Assembly: GCF_002285495.1 (NCBI RefSeq) | Contig: NZ_CP016786.1 | Coordinates: 386,001-450,000, forward strand | Source of the DNA: Clostridium isatidis | Lineage (GTDB): Bacteria; Bacillota; Clostridia; Clostridiales; Clostridiaceae | Length of the DNA: 64,000 nucleotides | Reading direction: 5' to 3' | Shown here: positions 1-7,794 of the stretch, piece by piece | How positions within the stretch are numbered: the first letter of the stretch is position 1 | How the letters are laid out: every line of letters begins with the position of its first letter | Translations under genes and position numbers: made by a program | Notes under the pieces: generated by a model | Seen by the model: the letters and a program-made list of their open reading frames with translations, nothing else | Databases searched by the model: none | Told to the model about the DNA's origin: nothing

Positions 1-167
1 GAATAGTAATAGCAGGAATAGCAGCAAGTATTATTTTAATATTAAAAGTTAAAGGCAGAAAATCTGAAATAGCTTTTGGACCTTATATAGCTCTGGGAAC
101 ATTTATATCAATGATTTTAGGCGACAGTATTTTACAATTTTATCTAGGTTTTTTTGTTAAATTTTAA
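1..167 (+). CDS. pilD: Prepilin peptidase, C-terminal end (partial)
   Basis: Only the last 54 codons are present, in frame from base 3 to the TAA at 165-167. The peptide is hydrophobic, with a GRKSEIAFGPYIALGTFI-like stretch near the C-terminus. That matches the last membrane helices of A24 prepilin peptidases, where a K/R-x-x-x-I-x-F-G-P motif precedes the final helix. It would cleave and methylate the pilin leaders encoded downstream. The catalytic aspartates lie outside the window. It sits about 110 bp upstream of pilB, the usual clostridial arrangement. The call depends on this short tail plus context. Confidence 0.7.
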   Translation, partial: IVIAGIAASIILILKVKGRKSEIAFGPYIALGTFISMILGDSILQFYLGFFVKF

Positions 168-191
168 AGGTAATTAAATAAAATATTACCA

Positions 192-224
192 TTGAAACTT
201 AATATTATATAAATTAATATTAAG
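192..224 (+). promoter_or_regulatory. Candidate pilB promoter overlapping an inverted repeat
   Basis: TTGAAA at 192-197 is followed after 17 bp by TAATAT at 215-220. A perfect inverted repeat, CTTAATATTA (198-207) and TAATATTAAG (215-224), fills the spacer and covers the -10 box. It could be an operator or a weak terminator for the upstream gene. The ribosome binding site AGGAGGGG lies at about 267, just before the pilB start. Confidence 0.45.
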
Positions 225-279
225 TTAATCAAGTTATAAATGTTCTAAACATAAGAATATTCGGATAGGAGGGGAGTTT

Positions 280-1971
280 ATGGCTTTAGTGCAAAAGAAA
301 AGGCTTGGAGATATTCTGTTAATGGCGGAAAAAATAACTCCTTCTCAACTTCAAAGTGCATTAAAAACTCAAAAGATTTTAGGTAAAAAATTGGGAGAAG
401 TTTTAATTGAAAGCGGAATTGTATCAGAAGAAGACATAATTGATGCTATTGAAGCTCAGACGGGGATAAAAAAGATAGATTTAAACAATATTAACTTTGA
501 TAAAAAAGCAATTAAAATTGTACCTCAAAATCTTTGTAATAAATATAATTTAATTGCATTTGGATTTGAAGAAGATAAAGTATTGGTTGCAATGTCGGAT
601 CCATTAAATATATTTGCAATTGATGATATTTCTATATCTACAGGTTTGGCTGTAAAAACTTTTATTGCGCCTAAAAAAGATATAGACAAGTTTGTAAAAA
701 TAAATTATAGCAGTGAAGGTGTTAACAAGGCTGCAGAAGAATTATCAAAAGAAACCTTAGAAGCAAAAACTATATCAGTAGATGTAGAAGAGGTTGATGA
801 TGTAAAGAATGCGCCAGTAGTTAAAATGATAGAGTATTTATTTAAGAACTCAATTGAAATGAGAGCATCTGATATTCATATAGAACCTTTTGAGAAGGAA
901 ATTAGAATAAGATATAGAATTGATGGAGAACTTACAACTATAAATACCTTAGGAATTGAGAGTTTAGCTCCATTAATAACAAGAATAAAAATACTAGCGA
1001 ATTTAAATATTGCAGAAAAAAGAATACCACAGGATGGAAGAATAATAACTAAAATAGGAAATACTGATGTTGATCTTAGAGTTTCAATTCTTCCAACAGT
1101 AAATGGTGAAAAGGTAGTTATAAGAATTTTAAATAGAGATAACTATAAGGTTGGAAAAGAGTATCTTGGATTGACTAAGGAAAATCTAAAAAAGTTAAAT
1201 AATATAATTTCAAATCCCCATGGAATAGTATTGGTTACTGGTCCAACGGGAAGTGGTAAATCAACAACTTTATATACTGTGTTAAGTGAACTTAATTCTA
1301 GTAATGTAAATATAATTACTGTAGAGGATCCGGTTGAATATACCCTTGATGGAATTAATCAAGTTAACGTTAATACAAAAGCTGGATTAACCTTTGCAAG
1401 CGGCTTGAGAAGTATTTTAAGACAAGACCCAGATATAATCATGATTGGGGAAATTAGAGATGAAGAAACTGCTCAAATTGCTATAAAAGCAGCTATAACA
1501 GGTCACTTGGTTTTAAGTACTCTACATACTAACGATGCACCATCTTCAATAACTAGATTAGTTGATATGGGAGTTGAGCCCTATTTGGTTGCCAGCTCAG
1601 TTGTAGGAGTAATAGCTCAAAGATTAGTTAGAAAAATATGCCAATATTGCAAAGAGGAATATGAAGCCTCAGAATATGAAAGAAAAACTCTTACTGGAAG
1701 TTCTAATGGAACATTAAAACTCTATAAGGGAAAAGGCTGTGGCCATTGTAATGGTACAGGATATATTGGAAGAATTGGTGTTTACGAGATAATGGAAGTA
1801 ACGAGAGAACATAGAGATATTATAAATAAAACAAGGGATTCTGATATTTTAAAAGATATATCAATAAAGCATGGAATGACAACCCTTGAAGATGAGTGTA
1901 AAAAACTAGTTTTAAATGGAACAACAACCATGCAGGAACTTGCAACTATAACATTGTTAGGGGATATATAA
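280..1971 (+). CDS. pilB: Type IV pilus assembly ATPase PilB
   Basis: This 563-residue cytoplasmic ATPase powers pilus extension. The N-terminal T2SSE domain (about residues 5-140) begins with GDILLMAEKITPSQLQSAL. The C-terminal ATPase core has Walker A GPTGSGKST near residue 321, an acidic Asp box after it, Walker B DPDIIMIGEIRDEE, and a His box TGHLVLSTLHTND. A four-cysteine zinc site (CQYC...CGHC near residues 455-490) is typical of extension ATPases rather than the retraction ATPase PilT. Length is normal for PilB. It is the first complete gene of a run of ten same-strand genes with short gaps; pilC starts 17 bp after its stop. No pilT is visible in the window, so retraction would need a gene elsewhere. 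Confidence 0.96.
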   Translation: MALVQKKRLGDILLMAEKITPSQLQSALKTQKILGKKLGEVLIESGIVSEEDIIDAIEAQTGIKKIDLNNINFDKKAIKIVPQNLCNKYNLIAFGFEEDKVLVAMSDPLNIFAIDDISISTGLAVKTFIAPKKDIDKFVKINYSSEGVNKAAEELSKETLEAKTISVDVEEVDDVKNAPVVKMIEYLFKNSIEMRASDIHIEPFEKEIRIRYRIDGELTTINTLGIESLAPLITRIKILANLNIAEKRIPQDGRIITKIGNTDVDLRVSILPTVNGEKVVIRILNRDNYKVGKEYLGLTKENLKKLNNIISNPHGIVLVTGPTGSGKSTTLYTVLSELNSSNVNIITVEDPVEYTLDGINQVNVNTKAGLTFASGLRSILRQDPDIIMIGEIRDEETAQIAIKAAITGHLVLSTLHTNDAPSSITRLVDMGVEPYLVASSVVGVIAQRLVRKICQYCKEEYEASEYERKTLTGSSNGTLKLYKGKGCGHCNGTGYIGRIGVYEIMEVTREHRDIINKTRDSDILKDISIKHGMTTLEDECKKLVLNGTTTMQELATITLLGDI

Positions 1972-1987
1972 GGGGTGATAAGAAGTT

Positions 1988-3190
1988 ATGAAAGTTTATA
2001 AATATAGAGCCATGAAGGAAGATGGAACTAAAATAGAAGGTAAATTTGAAGCAAGTTCCAGGGATGATGTAATAAATATGATAACTTCAAGTGGTTATTA
2101 TCCTTTAATAATAGAAGAAATAGTTGAAAGTAAGCCAATAGAATTAAAAATGTTTGAAAAAGTAACCAAAAAGGATTTAGCGATATTCTGTAGGCAGTTT
2201 TATACTATGTTAGATGCAGGTGTATCAATTACAAATAGTATAAATATTTTATCAAAGGAAATACCTAATAAAAAACTAAGGGAAATCTTATCTGAAATTG
2301 AGGATGATATTAAAAAAGGTGAACTTTTATCAGAATCAATGGCAAAATATAAAAAATATTTCCCACAATTACTAATAAAAATGGTTGAATCTGGTGAAAT
2401 CAGTGGAAATATTGATGAAATGATGCTTAGAATGTCAGTACATTTTGAGAAGGAAAATAAAATTAATAATAAGGTTAAGTCAGCCATGACCTATCCTGCT
2501 ATTCTTAGTATAGTTGCAGTAGGAGCAGTCATGTTTATAATGACCTTTGTAATGCCAACCTTTGTTGAGATGTTTGAAGGACTAGGCTCAGAGCTTCCTC
2601 TTATAACAAGATTTATGTTAGGAACAAGCGAATTCTTAAGTAATAACTTAATCATAATATTATTGATAATAGGAATTCTAATAATATTATTTAATGTTTA
2701 CAAGAGAAGTCCACAGGGGATTCAAACTATAAGTAGTTTAAAGTTAAAACTCCCTATAATAGGGAATTTAAATAAAAAAATAATAGTTTCAAGGTTTACA
2801 AGGACCTTATCTACTTTATTAGCAGCAGGTGTTTCTTTAGTGCATGCCCTGCCAACAGTTGCAGGAGTACTAGAAAATAAAGTAGCAGAAGATGCAATTC
2901 TAAAAATTAGGGAAAGGGTTGTAAGGGGAGATGGATTAAGCACTCCAATTAGAGAAAATGATATTTTCCCTAAAATGTTGTCTTCAATGATAAGAATTGG
3001 AGAAGAATCAGGCTCTTTAGATAGTATTTTAAATAAAACAGCAGATTTTTATGATGATGAAGTTGAACAAGCAATTCAAAGAACGACTTCACTAATAGAG
3101 CCTATATTAATAGTTATTATGGGGCTAGTAATTGGAACAATAGTAATTTCAATTATGCTGCCAATGTTTGATATGTATACACAAATGTAA
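1988..3190 (+). CDS. pilC: Type IV pilus inner-membrane platform protein PilC
   Basis: This is a 400-residue member of the GspF/PilC family. It has two related T2SSF domains (about residues 65-190 and 265-390) and three strongly hydrophobic segments, near residues 165-190, 215-235 and 370-392. The N-terminus MKVYKYRAMKEDGTKIEGKF is the usual PilC opening, and family motifs such as FCRQFYTMLDAGVS and ESGSLD are present. It forms the membrane platform that couples PilB to pilin assembly. It follows pilB after 17 bp with the ribosome binding site AGGGGTGATAAG, so the two are surely co-transcribed. Confidence 0.95.
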   Translation: MKVYKYRAMKEDGTKIEGKFEASSRDDVINMITSSGYYPLIIEEIVESKPIELKMFEKVTKKDLAIFCRQFYTMLDAGVSITNSINILSKEIPNKKLREILSEIEDDIKKGELLSESMAKYKKYFPQLLIKMVESGEISGNIDEMMLRMSVHFEKENKINNKVKSAMTYPAILSIVAVGAVMFIMTFVMPTFVEMFEGLGSELPLITRFMLGTSEFLSNNLIIILLIIGILIILFNVYKRSPQGIQTISSLKLKLPIIGNLNKKIIVSRFTRTLSTLLAAGVSLVHALPTVAGVLENKVAEDAILKIRERVVRGDGLSTPIRENDIFPKMLSSMIRIGEESGSLDSILNKTADFYDDEVEQAIQRTTSLIEPILIVIMGLVIGTIVISIMLPMFDMYTQM

Positions 3191-3277
3191 TAATTACACA
3201 TTGTAAATTGTATATTAATAAGTAAAGTTTATATTTAATAATTAATATAAAAATAATAAATAATAAGGAGGCTTTTT

Positions 3278-3682
3278 ATGAAAAACAATTTAAAAAACAA
3301 AAAAAAGAAAGGATTTACACTAATTGAACTTATTATAGTTATTGCTATTATAGCTATAATTGCAGTAATAGCTATTCCAAGATTTGGTTCAGCAACACAA
3401 AATGCTAGAAGAAATTCTGATATAGCTAATGCTAAAAATATTGCAAATGCAGTAACAATGGCAATAGCTGAAGGAGATATTACTTTACCAGCTGCAGCAG
3501 CTTCTCCATTACAGATTACAATTGGTGGTAGCGATGCAAATGCTACAGCAGTTGCAAATTTACTTCAAGGAACACCTACTCCTGAGAGCGTAGATGGTGT
3601 TACAGCATTTACTGTTAATGTAACTGATACTGGTGATGTTACTGTATTGGCTGGTACAACAGTTTTATTCCCAGCTCCATAA
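3278..3682 (+). CDS. pilA: Type IV major pilin PilA
   Basis: The 134-residue prepilin has a short basic leader ending KKKKG, then FTLIELIIVIAIIAI. This is the class III prepilin signal, with cleavage after Gly and the conserved Glu at +5. The mature part is about 120 residues, small, Ala/Thr/Val-rich and without cysteines, so it cannot carry the disulfide loop of Gram-negative pilins. A strong ribosome binding site, AAGGAGG, precedes the ATG. It sits inside the pil operon but is followed by two hairpins, which fits its being the most abundant product. The alternative is a minor pilin, but size, position and the following hairpins favour the main subunit. Confidence 0.9.
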   Translation: MKNNLKNKKKKGFTLIELIIVIAIIAIIAVIAIPRFGSATQNARRNSDIANAKNIANAVTMAIAEGDITLPAAAASPLQITIGGSDANATAVANLLQGTPTPESVDGVTAFTVNVTDTGDVTVLAGTTVLFPAP

Positions 3683-3715
3683 TAATATGTTTGCTTAATA
3701 TTATTTAAATAAATT

Positions 3716-3752
3716 AAAAGTAAAATGTAGAAACATTCTACATTTTACTTTT
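3716..3752 (+). terminator. First hairpin after pilA
   Basis: A 15-bp perfect stem (3716-3730 with 3738-3752) has a 7-nt loop and ends in a U-rich 3' arm. It lies 33 bp after the pilA stop inside the pil operon, so it probably acts as a partial terminator or a 3' stabiliser for pilA mRNA. Confidence 0.75.
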
Positions 3753-3754
3753 AT

Positions 3755-3787
3755 AAAATTAAATTCTACTATATAGAATTTAATTTT
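3755..3787 (+). terminator. Second hairpin after pilA
   Basis: A 14-bp perfect stem (3755-3768 with 3774-3787), made mainly of A and T, has a 5-nt loop and follows the first hairpin after 2 bp. The pilM start lies 63 bp downstream. A tandem pair would strongly reduce read-through into pilM. Confidence 0.65.
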
Positions 3788-3850
3788 CTTATTAACTATT
3801 AAATGATTAAAAAAGATGAACTGTGCACTAAGCACAAAAAGGGTGGTGAA

Positions 3851-5059
3851 ATGATGTCTAATAAGAAATCTAAAATAGATTTTTCAAAATTAAAAGAAAT
3901 TGGATCTATGGACATAAAGGATATAGGTAAACTATTTAAAAAAGATAAAGCTCAAAATCCTAATTATTTATTAGAAAAAAGTAATAAAGTTGAAAATAGA
4001 TTTATTTTAAAAGAAAAAGCTAGAACTGTTTTATCAATAGATTTAGGAACTAATATGATAAAGCTTGCTGAAGGTAAATATCAAAAGGACAAGCTAACGA
4101 TAAATAAACTTCTTCAAATAGTAACTCCGGAAGGAGCTATTGCTGATGGAAAGATAACAAATGAACAATCAATTATAAATACCTTGGAGTTTTTAATAAA
4201 GGAAAACAATATAAAGGCTAAAGATATTATTTTTACAACTAATTCTTCTTCAATAATAAATAGAGATATTTTAATACCGATGGTTCAAGAAGAGGAAATG
4301 GAAACTGTTATAAGATATGAAATACAACAATATCTACCAATAAATTTAGATGATTATATAATTCAATATATTGTTTTAGATGAAATTGTTGATGATGCAG
4401 GAGCAAAGTTAAAGGTTAATGTAACTTCATTTCCAGAAAAAATGGCTGCTTCCTATTATAATATAGTAAATACTTTAGAACTATATCCATATGCTTTAGA
4501 TGTTACATATAATTCTATAAATAAGTTAGCTAATTATTCACAATATACAACAAATAATGGGAAGATTATGGGAGGTACTGTTGCTTTTGTTGATATGGGA
4601 GCTACCTCTATTAATATGGCGATATTTAGAAATGGTAAATTAGATTTTACAAGAATGATAAAGTCTGGTGGGGATAATATTGATTATGCCTTAAGCCAAA
4701 GCTTGAATATGTCAATAAAATCAACAGAATCTTTAAAGAAAAAAAATGGTGATTTATTAAATTACGATGAGAAGGATACACTTAATATAACATTAAGAAG
4801 CTCTGTTGATGATATACTAGAAGAATTTGAAAGAATAATTCAGTTTTACGGTAACAAATCAAACACTCCTATAGATAAGATCTATATTTATGGAGGGCTT
4901 TCTAATTTAAAGAATATAGACTTATATATAGAAAATAGATTTAATATAGCAGTAAATAAAATAAAGGATATTCCAAATGTTGATTTTACTAATAAGGATT
5001 ATGTAGATGAAAACCTTGGAGAATATCTAAATGCTATTAGTGCTATTATAAGATTATAG
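3851..5059 (+). CDS. pilM: Pilus assembly protein PilM (actin-like ATPase)
   Basis: About 402 residues. The actin-like ATPase fold is shown by the phosphate 1 motif SIDLGTNMIKLAEG after a poorly conserved N-terminal tail of about 55 residues, and by a second phosphate motif VAFVDMGATSINMAIF in the middle. PilM binds the cytoplasmic tail of PilN and links the ATPase side to the PilN/PilO alignment complex. The frame is open from 3803, but GGGTGGTGA just before 3851 supports the ATG at 3851 or the adjacent one at 3854. The N-terminal extension before the actin fold is longer than in Gram-negative PilM. pilN follows after 12 bp. Confidence 0.88.
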   Translation: MMSNKKSKIDFSKLKEIGSMDIKDIGKLFKKDKAQNPNYLLEKSNKVENRFILKEKARTVLSIDLGTNMIKLAEGKYQKDKLTINKLLQIVTPEGAIADGKITNEQSIINTLEFLIKENNIKAKDIIFTTNSSSIINRDILIPMVQEEEMETVIRYEIQQYLPINLDDYIIQYIVLDEIVDDAGAKLKVNVTSFPEKMAASYYNIVNTLELYPYALDVTYNSINKLANYSQYTTNNGKIMGGTVAFVDMGATSINMAIFRNGKLDFTRMIKSGGDNIDYALSQSLNMSIKSTESLKKKNGDLLNYDEKDTLNITLRSSVDDILEEFERIIQFYGNKSNTPIDKIYIYGGLSNLKNIDLYIENRFNIAVNKIKDIPNVDFTNKDYVDENLGEYLNAISAIIRL

Positions 5060-5071
5060 GAGGGAGCTTAT

Positions 5072-5620
5072 ATGGTAAGAGATATGAACTTTTTCTCTCC
5101 TTATCAAGGTAAGAGGAAGGAACAAAAAAATAAGAATATTTATGTTTACTCCTTGGCAGGTTTTTTATCTGTAGCTATAGTTGGTACATTAGCTTGGAAT
5201 ACAACAAATATCCTATTACTTAACAGTAAAATAAAAAAGTTAAATGAAGAACTAGAACAAGATCATATAAAAGAAAAGATTGTTAAGTGGGAGGATATAA
5301 GTAAAAAAAGTGATGTATTGATAAAGTATGATGATGAAATTACAAAAATAATAGATGCTTTAAATTCGAGAGAAATAGTTACAACGAATTTATTAGATAA
5401 ATTAAGCTCAACCCTGCCAACAGAAGTAACTTTTAATAGCATAAACATAAGTAATACAGAAATTACAATTCAAGCTGTTTCAACTAGCAGAGTTGCAATA
5501 GGAGAGGTTGAACATAATCTAAAGAAATTAGATATTATGCAAGATGTATATATTGGTGGAATATCAGGAGTTGAAAATTATACTTTTGATATAAAATGTG
5601 TATTAAAGGATGTTGAATAG
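5072..5620 (+). CDS. pilN: Pilus assembly protein PilN
   Basis: The 182-residue bitopic membrane protein has a short cytoplasmic N-terminus that begins MVRDMNFFSPYQ, resembling the conserved PilN peptide that docks on PilM. One transmembrane helix follows (about residues 27-48), then a coiled coil and a small ferredoxin-like periplasmic-type domain. AGGAGGG precedes the start. It overlaps the region leading into the pilO-like gene, so translation of the two is likely coupled. Family assignment rests on topology, length and the pilM-N-O order. Confidence 0.85.
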   Translation: MVRDMNFFSPYQGKRKEQKNKNIYVYSLAGFLSVAIVGTLAWNTTNILLLNSKIKKLNEELEQDHIKEKIVKWEDISKKSDVLIKYDDEITKIIDALNSREIVTTNLLDKLSSTLPTEVTFNSINISNTEITIQAVSTSRVAIGEVEHNLKKLDIMQDVYIGGISGVENYTFDIKCVLKDVE

Positions 5621-5621
5621 T

Positions 5622-6851
5622 ATGAATATAAGTAAGAGGGAAAAATATTTAATAGGAATCTTTTTAGCTGTATTAATATGTTTTGTTTATTATCAATTTG
5701 TTTATACCAAACAGGTTGAAAAATTGAAGGTAGTAAGAGCAGAAAAGGAAAGTGTTGAAGAAAGATATAATGATGTAATGAAGGCCATTGCAAATTTAGA
5801 TGCAATGGAAGAAGAATTTAAGATATTAAAAGCAAATGTCCTTGGTAAATCTGAAAAATTATATCCAGTTATAATGCAGGAAAAAATAATAATAGAATTA
5901 GACGAGCTATTAAATGATAGTGGTCTCAACGGAAATATTGCCTTTAGTCCTATAGAAGTATCTCCTGCTGAAAAATTGGTATCACCAGAAATAAAAAAGA
6001 CAGAAAGTTCACTAAAAGCTTTTGTTGATGAATATAATGGTAATGTAAGTAATACAGGAGAAAGCAGTTCTAATAGTGCAAATGGACAAGGAGGAACTAA
6101 CCAAGAAAATAGCACAACTACAGAGCAGTTAAAGGTTGCAATTAACTTCTCAGGATCTTATGAAGCTTTAAAAAGTTTTATTGCTTCATTACAAAATTAT
6201 GAAAGAAAAATAGTAATTCCTAGTATTTCAATAACAGCACAATCTGAAGTAGAATTAACCGGAGTTATGAATTTAGAATTCCATGCAGTTCCTAAAATAG
6301 ATGACCAAGATATAGACTATTTAATATGGTCATTAAACAACATATATGGAAAAGAAATATTATTTAGCAGTGGTGAAGCAAGTGGAGCTTATGCTTCTAC
6401 AATAGAAGAGCAAAGCAGTGAGCAAAATGTTAATGACTTTGTTATGATGCTTAAATCACCAAGCTCAGAATTACCTACAGTAACAATAGGAAAGGCTAAA
6501 GATGATTCAAGAGGAAGTTATATTTATTCAGATAATGATGGGATAGAAGCAGTAGAAATATCCTTTGAAGAAGTTGATGGAAATACATTTTTCAAATATA
6601 AAACCACCACTTCATACTATCCAAAGGATAATTCACCTGAAGGAATGCAGTTTATTCCAAAATCAGAAAACATAGTTCTTGAAATACTAAGTGAAAATAG
6701 AGTTGAAACTTCTGATAATTCAGGAATAAATCTAAAGGTTATAAACAATACATCAAAAAAGGTTGAAGTGATAATAAAAAATGATGATAGTTCAAATCCA
6801 AGAGTCTCAGTAACAAGTGAGGGTTATACTGTAAATGTAACTAAAAAGTAG
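5622..6851 (+). CDS. pilO: PilO-like alignment protein with C-terminal extension
   Basis: About 409 residues. A short N-terminus and one transmembrane helix (about residues 8-26) are followed by a coiled coil (to about 80). A PilO-like domain spans residues 85-220, where the segment after a low-complexity Ser/Asn/Gly linker reads LKVAINFSGSYEALKSFI, a typical PilO strand-helix. The last 190 residues are an extra domain not found in Gram-negative PilO, which is about 200 residues. The frame opens at 5610 and overlaps pilN, but AAAGGA at 5605 fits the ATG at 5622 better. The extension could replace PilP, which is absent here; that part is inference. Confidence 0.78.
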   Translation: MNISKREKYLIGIFLAVLICFVYYQFVYTKQVEKLKVVRAEKESVEERYNDVMKAIANLDAMEEEFKILKANVLGKSEKLYPVIMQEKIIIELDELLNDSGLNGNIAFSPIEVSPAEKLVSPEIKKTESSLKAFVDEYNGNVSNTGESSSNSANGQGGTNQENSTTTEQLKVAINFSGSYEALKSFIASLQNYERKIVIPSISITAQSEVELTGVMNLEFHAVPKIDDQDIDYLIWSLNNIYGKEILFSSGEASGAYASTIEEQSSEQNVNDFVMMLKSPSSELPTVTIGKAKDDSRGSYIYSDNDGIEAVEISFEEVDGNTFFKYKTTTSYYPKDNSPEGMQFIPKSENIVLEILSENRVETSDNSGINLKVINNTSKKVEVIIKNDDSSNPRVSVTSEGYTVNVTKK

Positions 6852-6860
6852 GTGTTTACC

Positions 6861-7772
6861 ATGAAAACTAATAAACTTAAGGCAAAAAAAGGGATGACAT
6901 TAATTGAGGTAATAATTAGTGTTGCCCTTTTATCAATGTTAATAGTACCTTTATCCGGCTTAGTAATATCAAGTTTAAGCAATAACAAAAGATCAGAATA
7001 TAAGCAAAGGGCAAGTTATGTGGGGCAAAAGGTATTAGAAGAATTAAAGGCCTATGATGAAATACTTTTAAATATAGATGGAGGAACTGAATATTTTGAG
7101 CTTTTAGATGGAGATAGAATAATAAAAGCTTCAGTAGGAAATAGCTTTTCAGGAAACTTTAGTAGAACTATATATGGAAGTATTTCAGAACCCTTAAGTA
7201 CTGGAGAAGAAATTTATCAAGTTTCAGTTACCATGGAAAGAAATGATAAATTTCAATATAGTGATAAGGACAATTTAAATGAATATAGTAATGCTGATTT
7301 TAGACTTAACTTTTTAAAAGATTTTAATAATAAGGTTAATCTAGCTTCTGATCCAATTAATAAGAGCTTAAGTGTTAGTAATAATGACGAAATAATAGTA
7401 GAATTAAATGATAATCTCAATTTAAAAATATATAAAAAAAATAATGAAGCTTCTAGTATAGATGAAACAAAATCTGCAGAAATAAATAACAAATTACTTT
7501 TATATGTTGATGAAACTTATAGTAATAGCAATAATATAGAAATAAAAAATAACACTAGTAATATTATTGATGTGTATCTAATTAAGAATACTGCTTCTTC
7601 GGGGAAATTAAATATAATTTCTAATAGTGGAAATGTAATACTTTATGAAGAAGATGAAATAGAAAAAAATCAAATTGGTGATTTGTATAACTATACTGTT
7701 ATAGTCAGTGATAATAATGGTAAAGAACTATTTAGAGGAGCTTCAAGTAAAAATTTATATATAAGGAAATAA
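6861..7772 (+). CDS. Minor pilin, PilV-like
   Basis: The 303-residue protein begins with a basic leader, then KKGMTLIEVIISVALLSML. This is a class III prepilin signal with Gly-Met at the cleavage site and Glu at +5. The remaining 270 residues are polar and rich in Asn/Ser/Asp, with no recognisable domain. The frame opens at a GTG at 6852, but TAGGTG at 6850 is the ribosome binding site for the ATG at 6861, which also gives a normal-length leader. Minor pilins of this kind prime pilus assembly and often sit at the tip. PilV is a positional analogy only. Confidence 0.78.
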   Translation: MKTNKLKAKKGMTLIEVIISVALLSMLIVPLSGLVISSLSNNKRSEYKQRASYVGQKVLEELKAYDEILLNIDGGTEYFELLDGDRIIKASVGNSFSGNFSRTIYGSISEPLSTGEEIYQVSVTMERNDKFQYSDKDNLNEYSNADFRLNFLKDFNNKVNLASDPINKSLSVSNNDEIIVELNDNLNLKIYKKNNEASSIDETKSAEINNKLLLYVDETYSNSNNIEIKNNTSNIIDVYLIKNTASSGKLNIISNSGNVILYEEDEIEKNQIGDLYNYTVIVSDNNGKELFRGASSKNLYIRK

Positions 7773-7794
7773 GTTTATAGGAGGTGGAGTAAAG

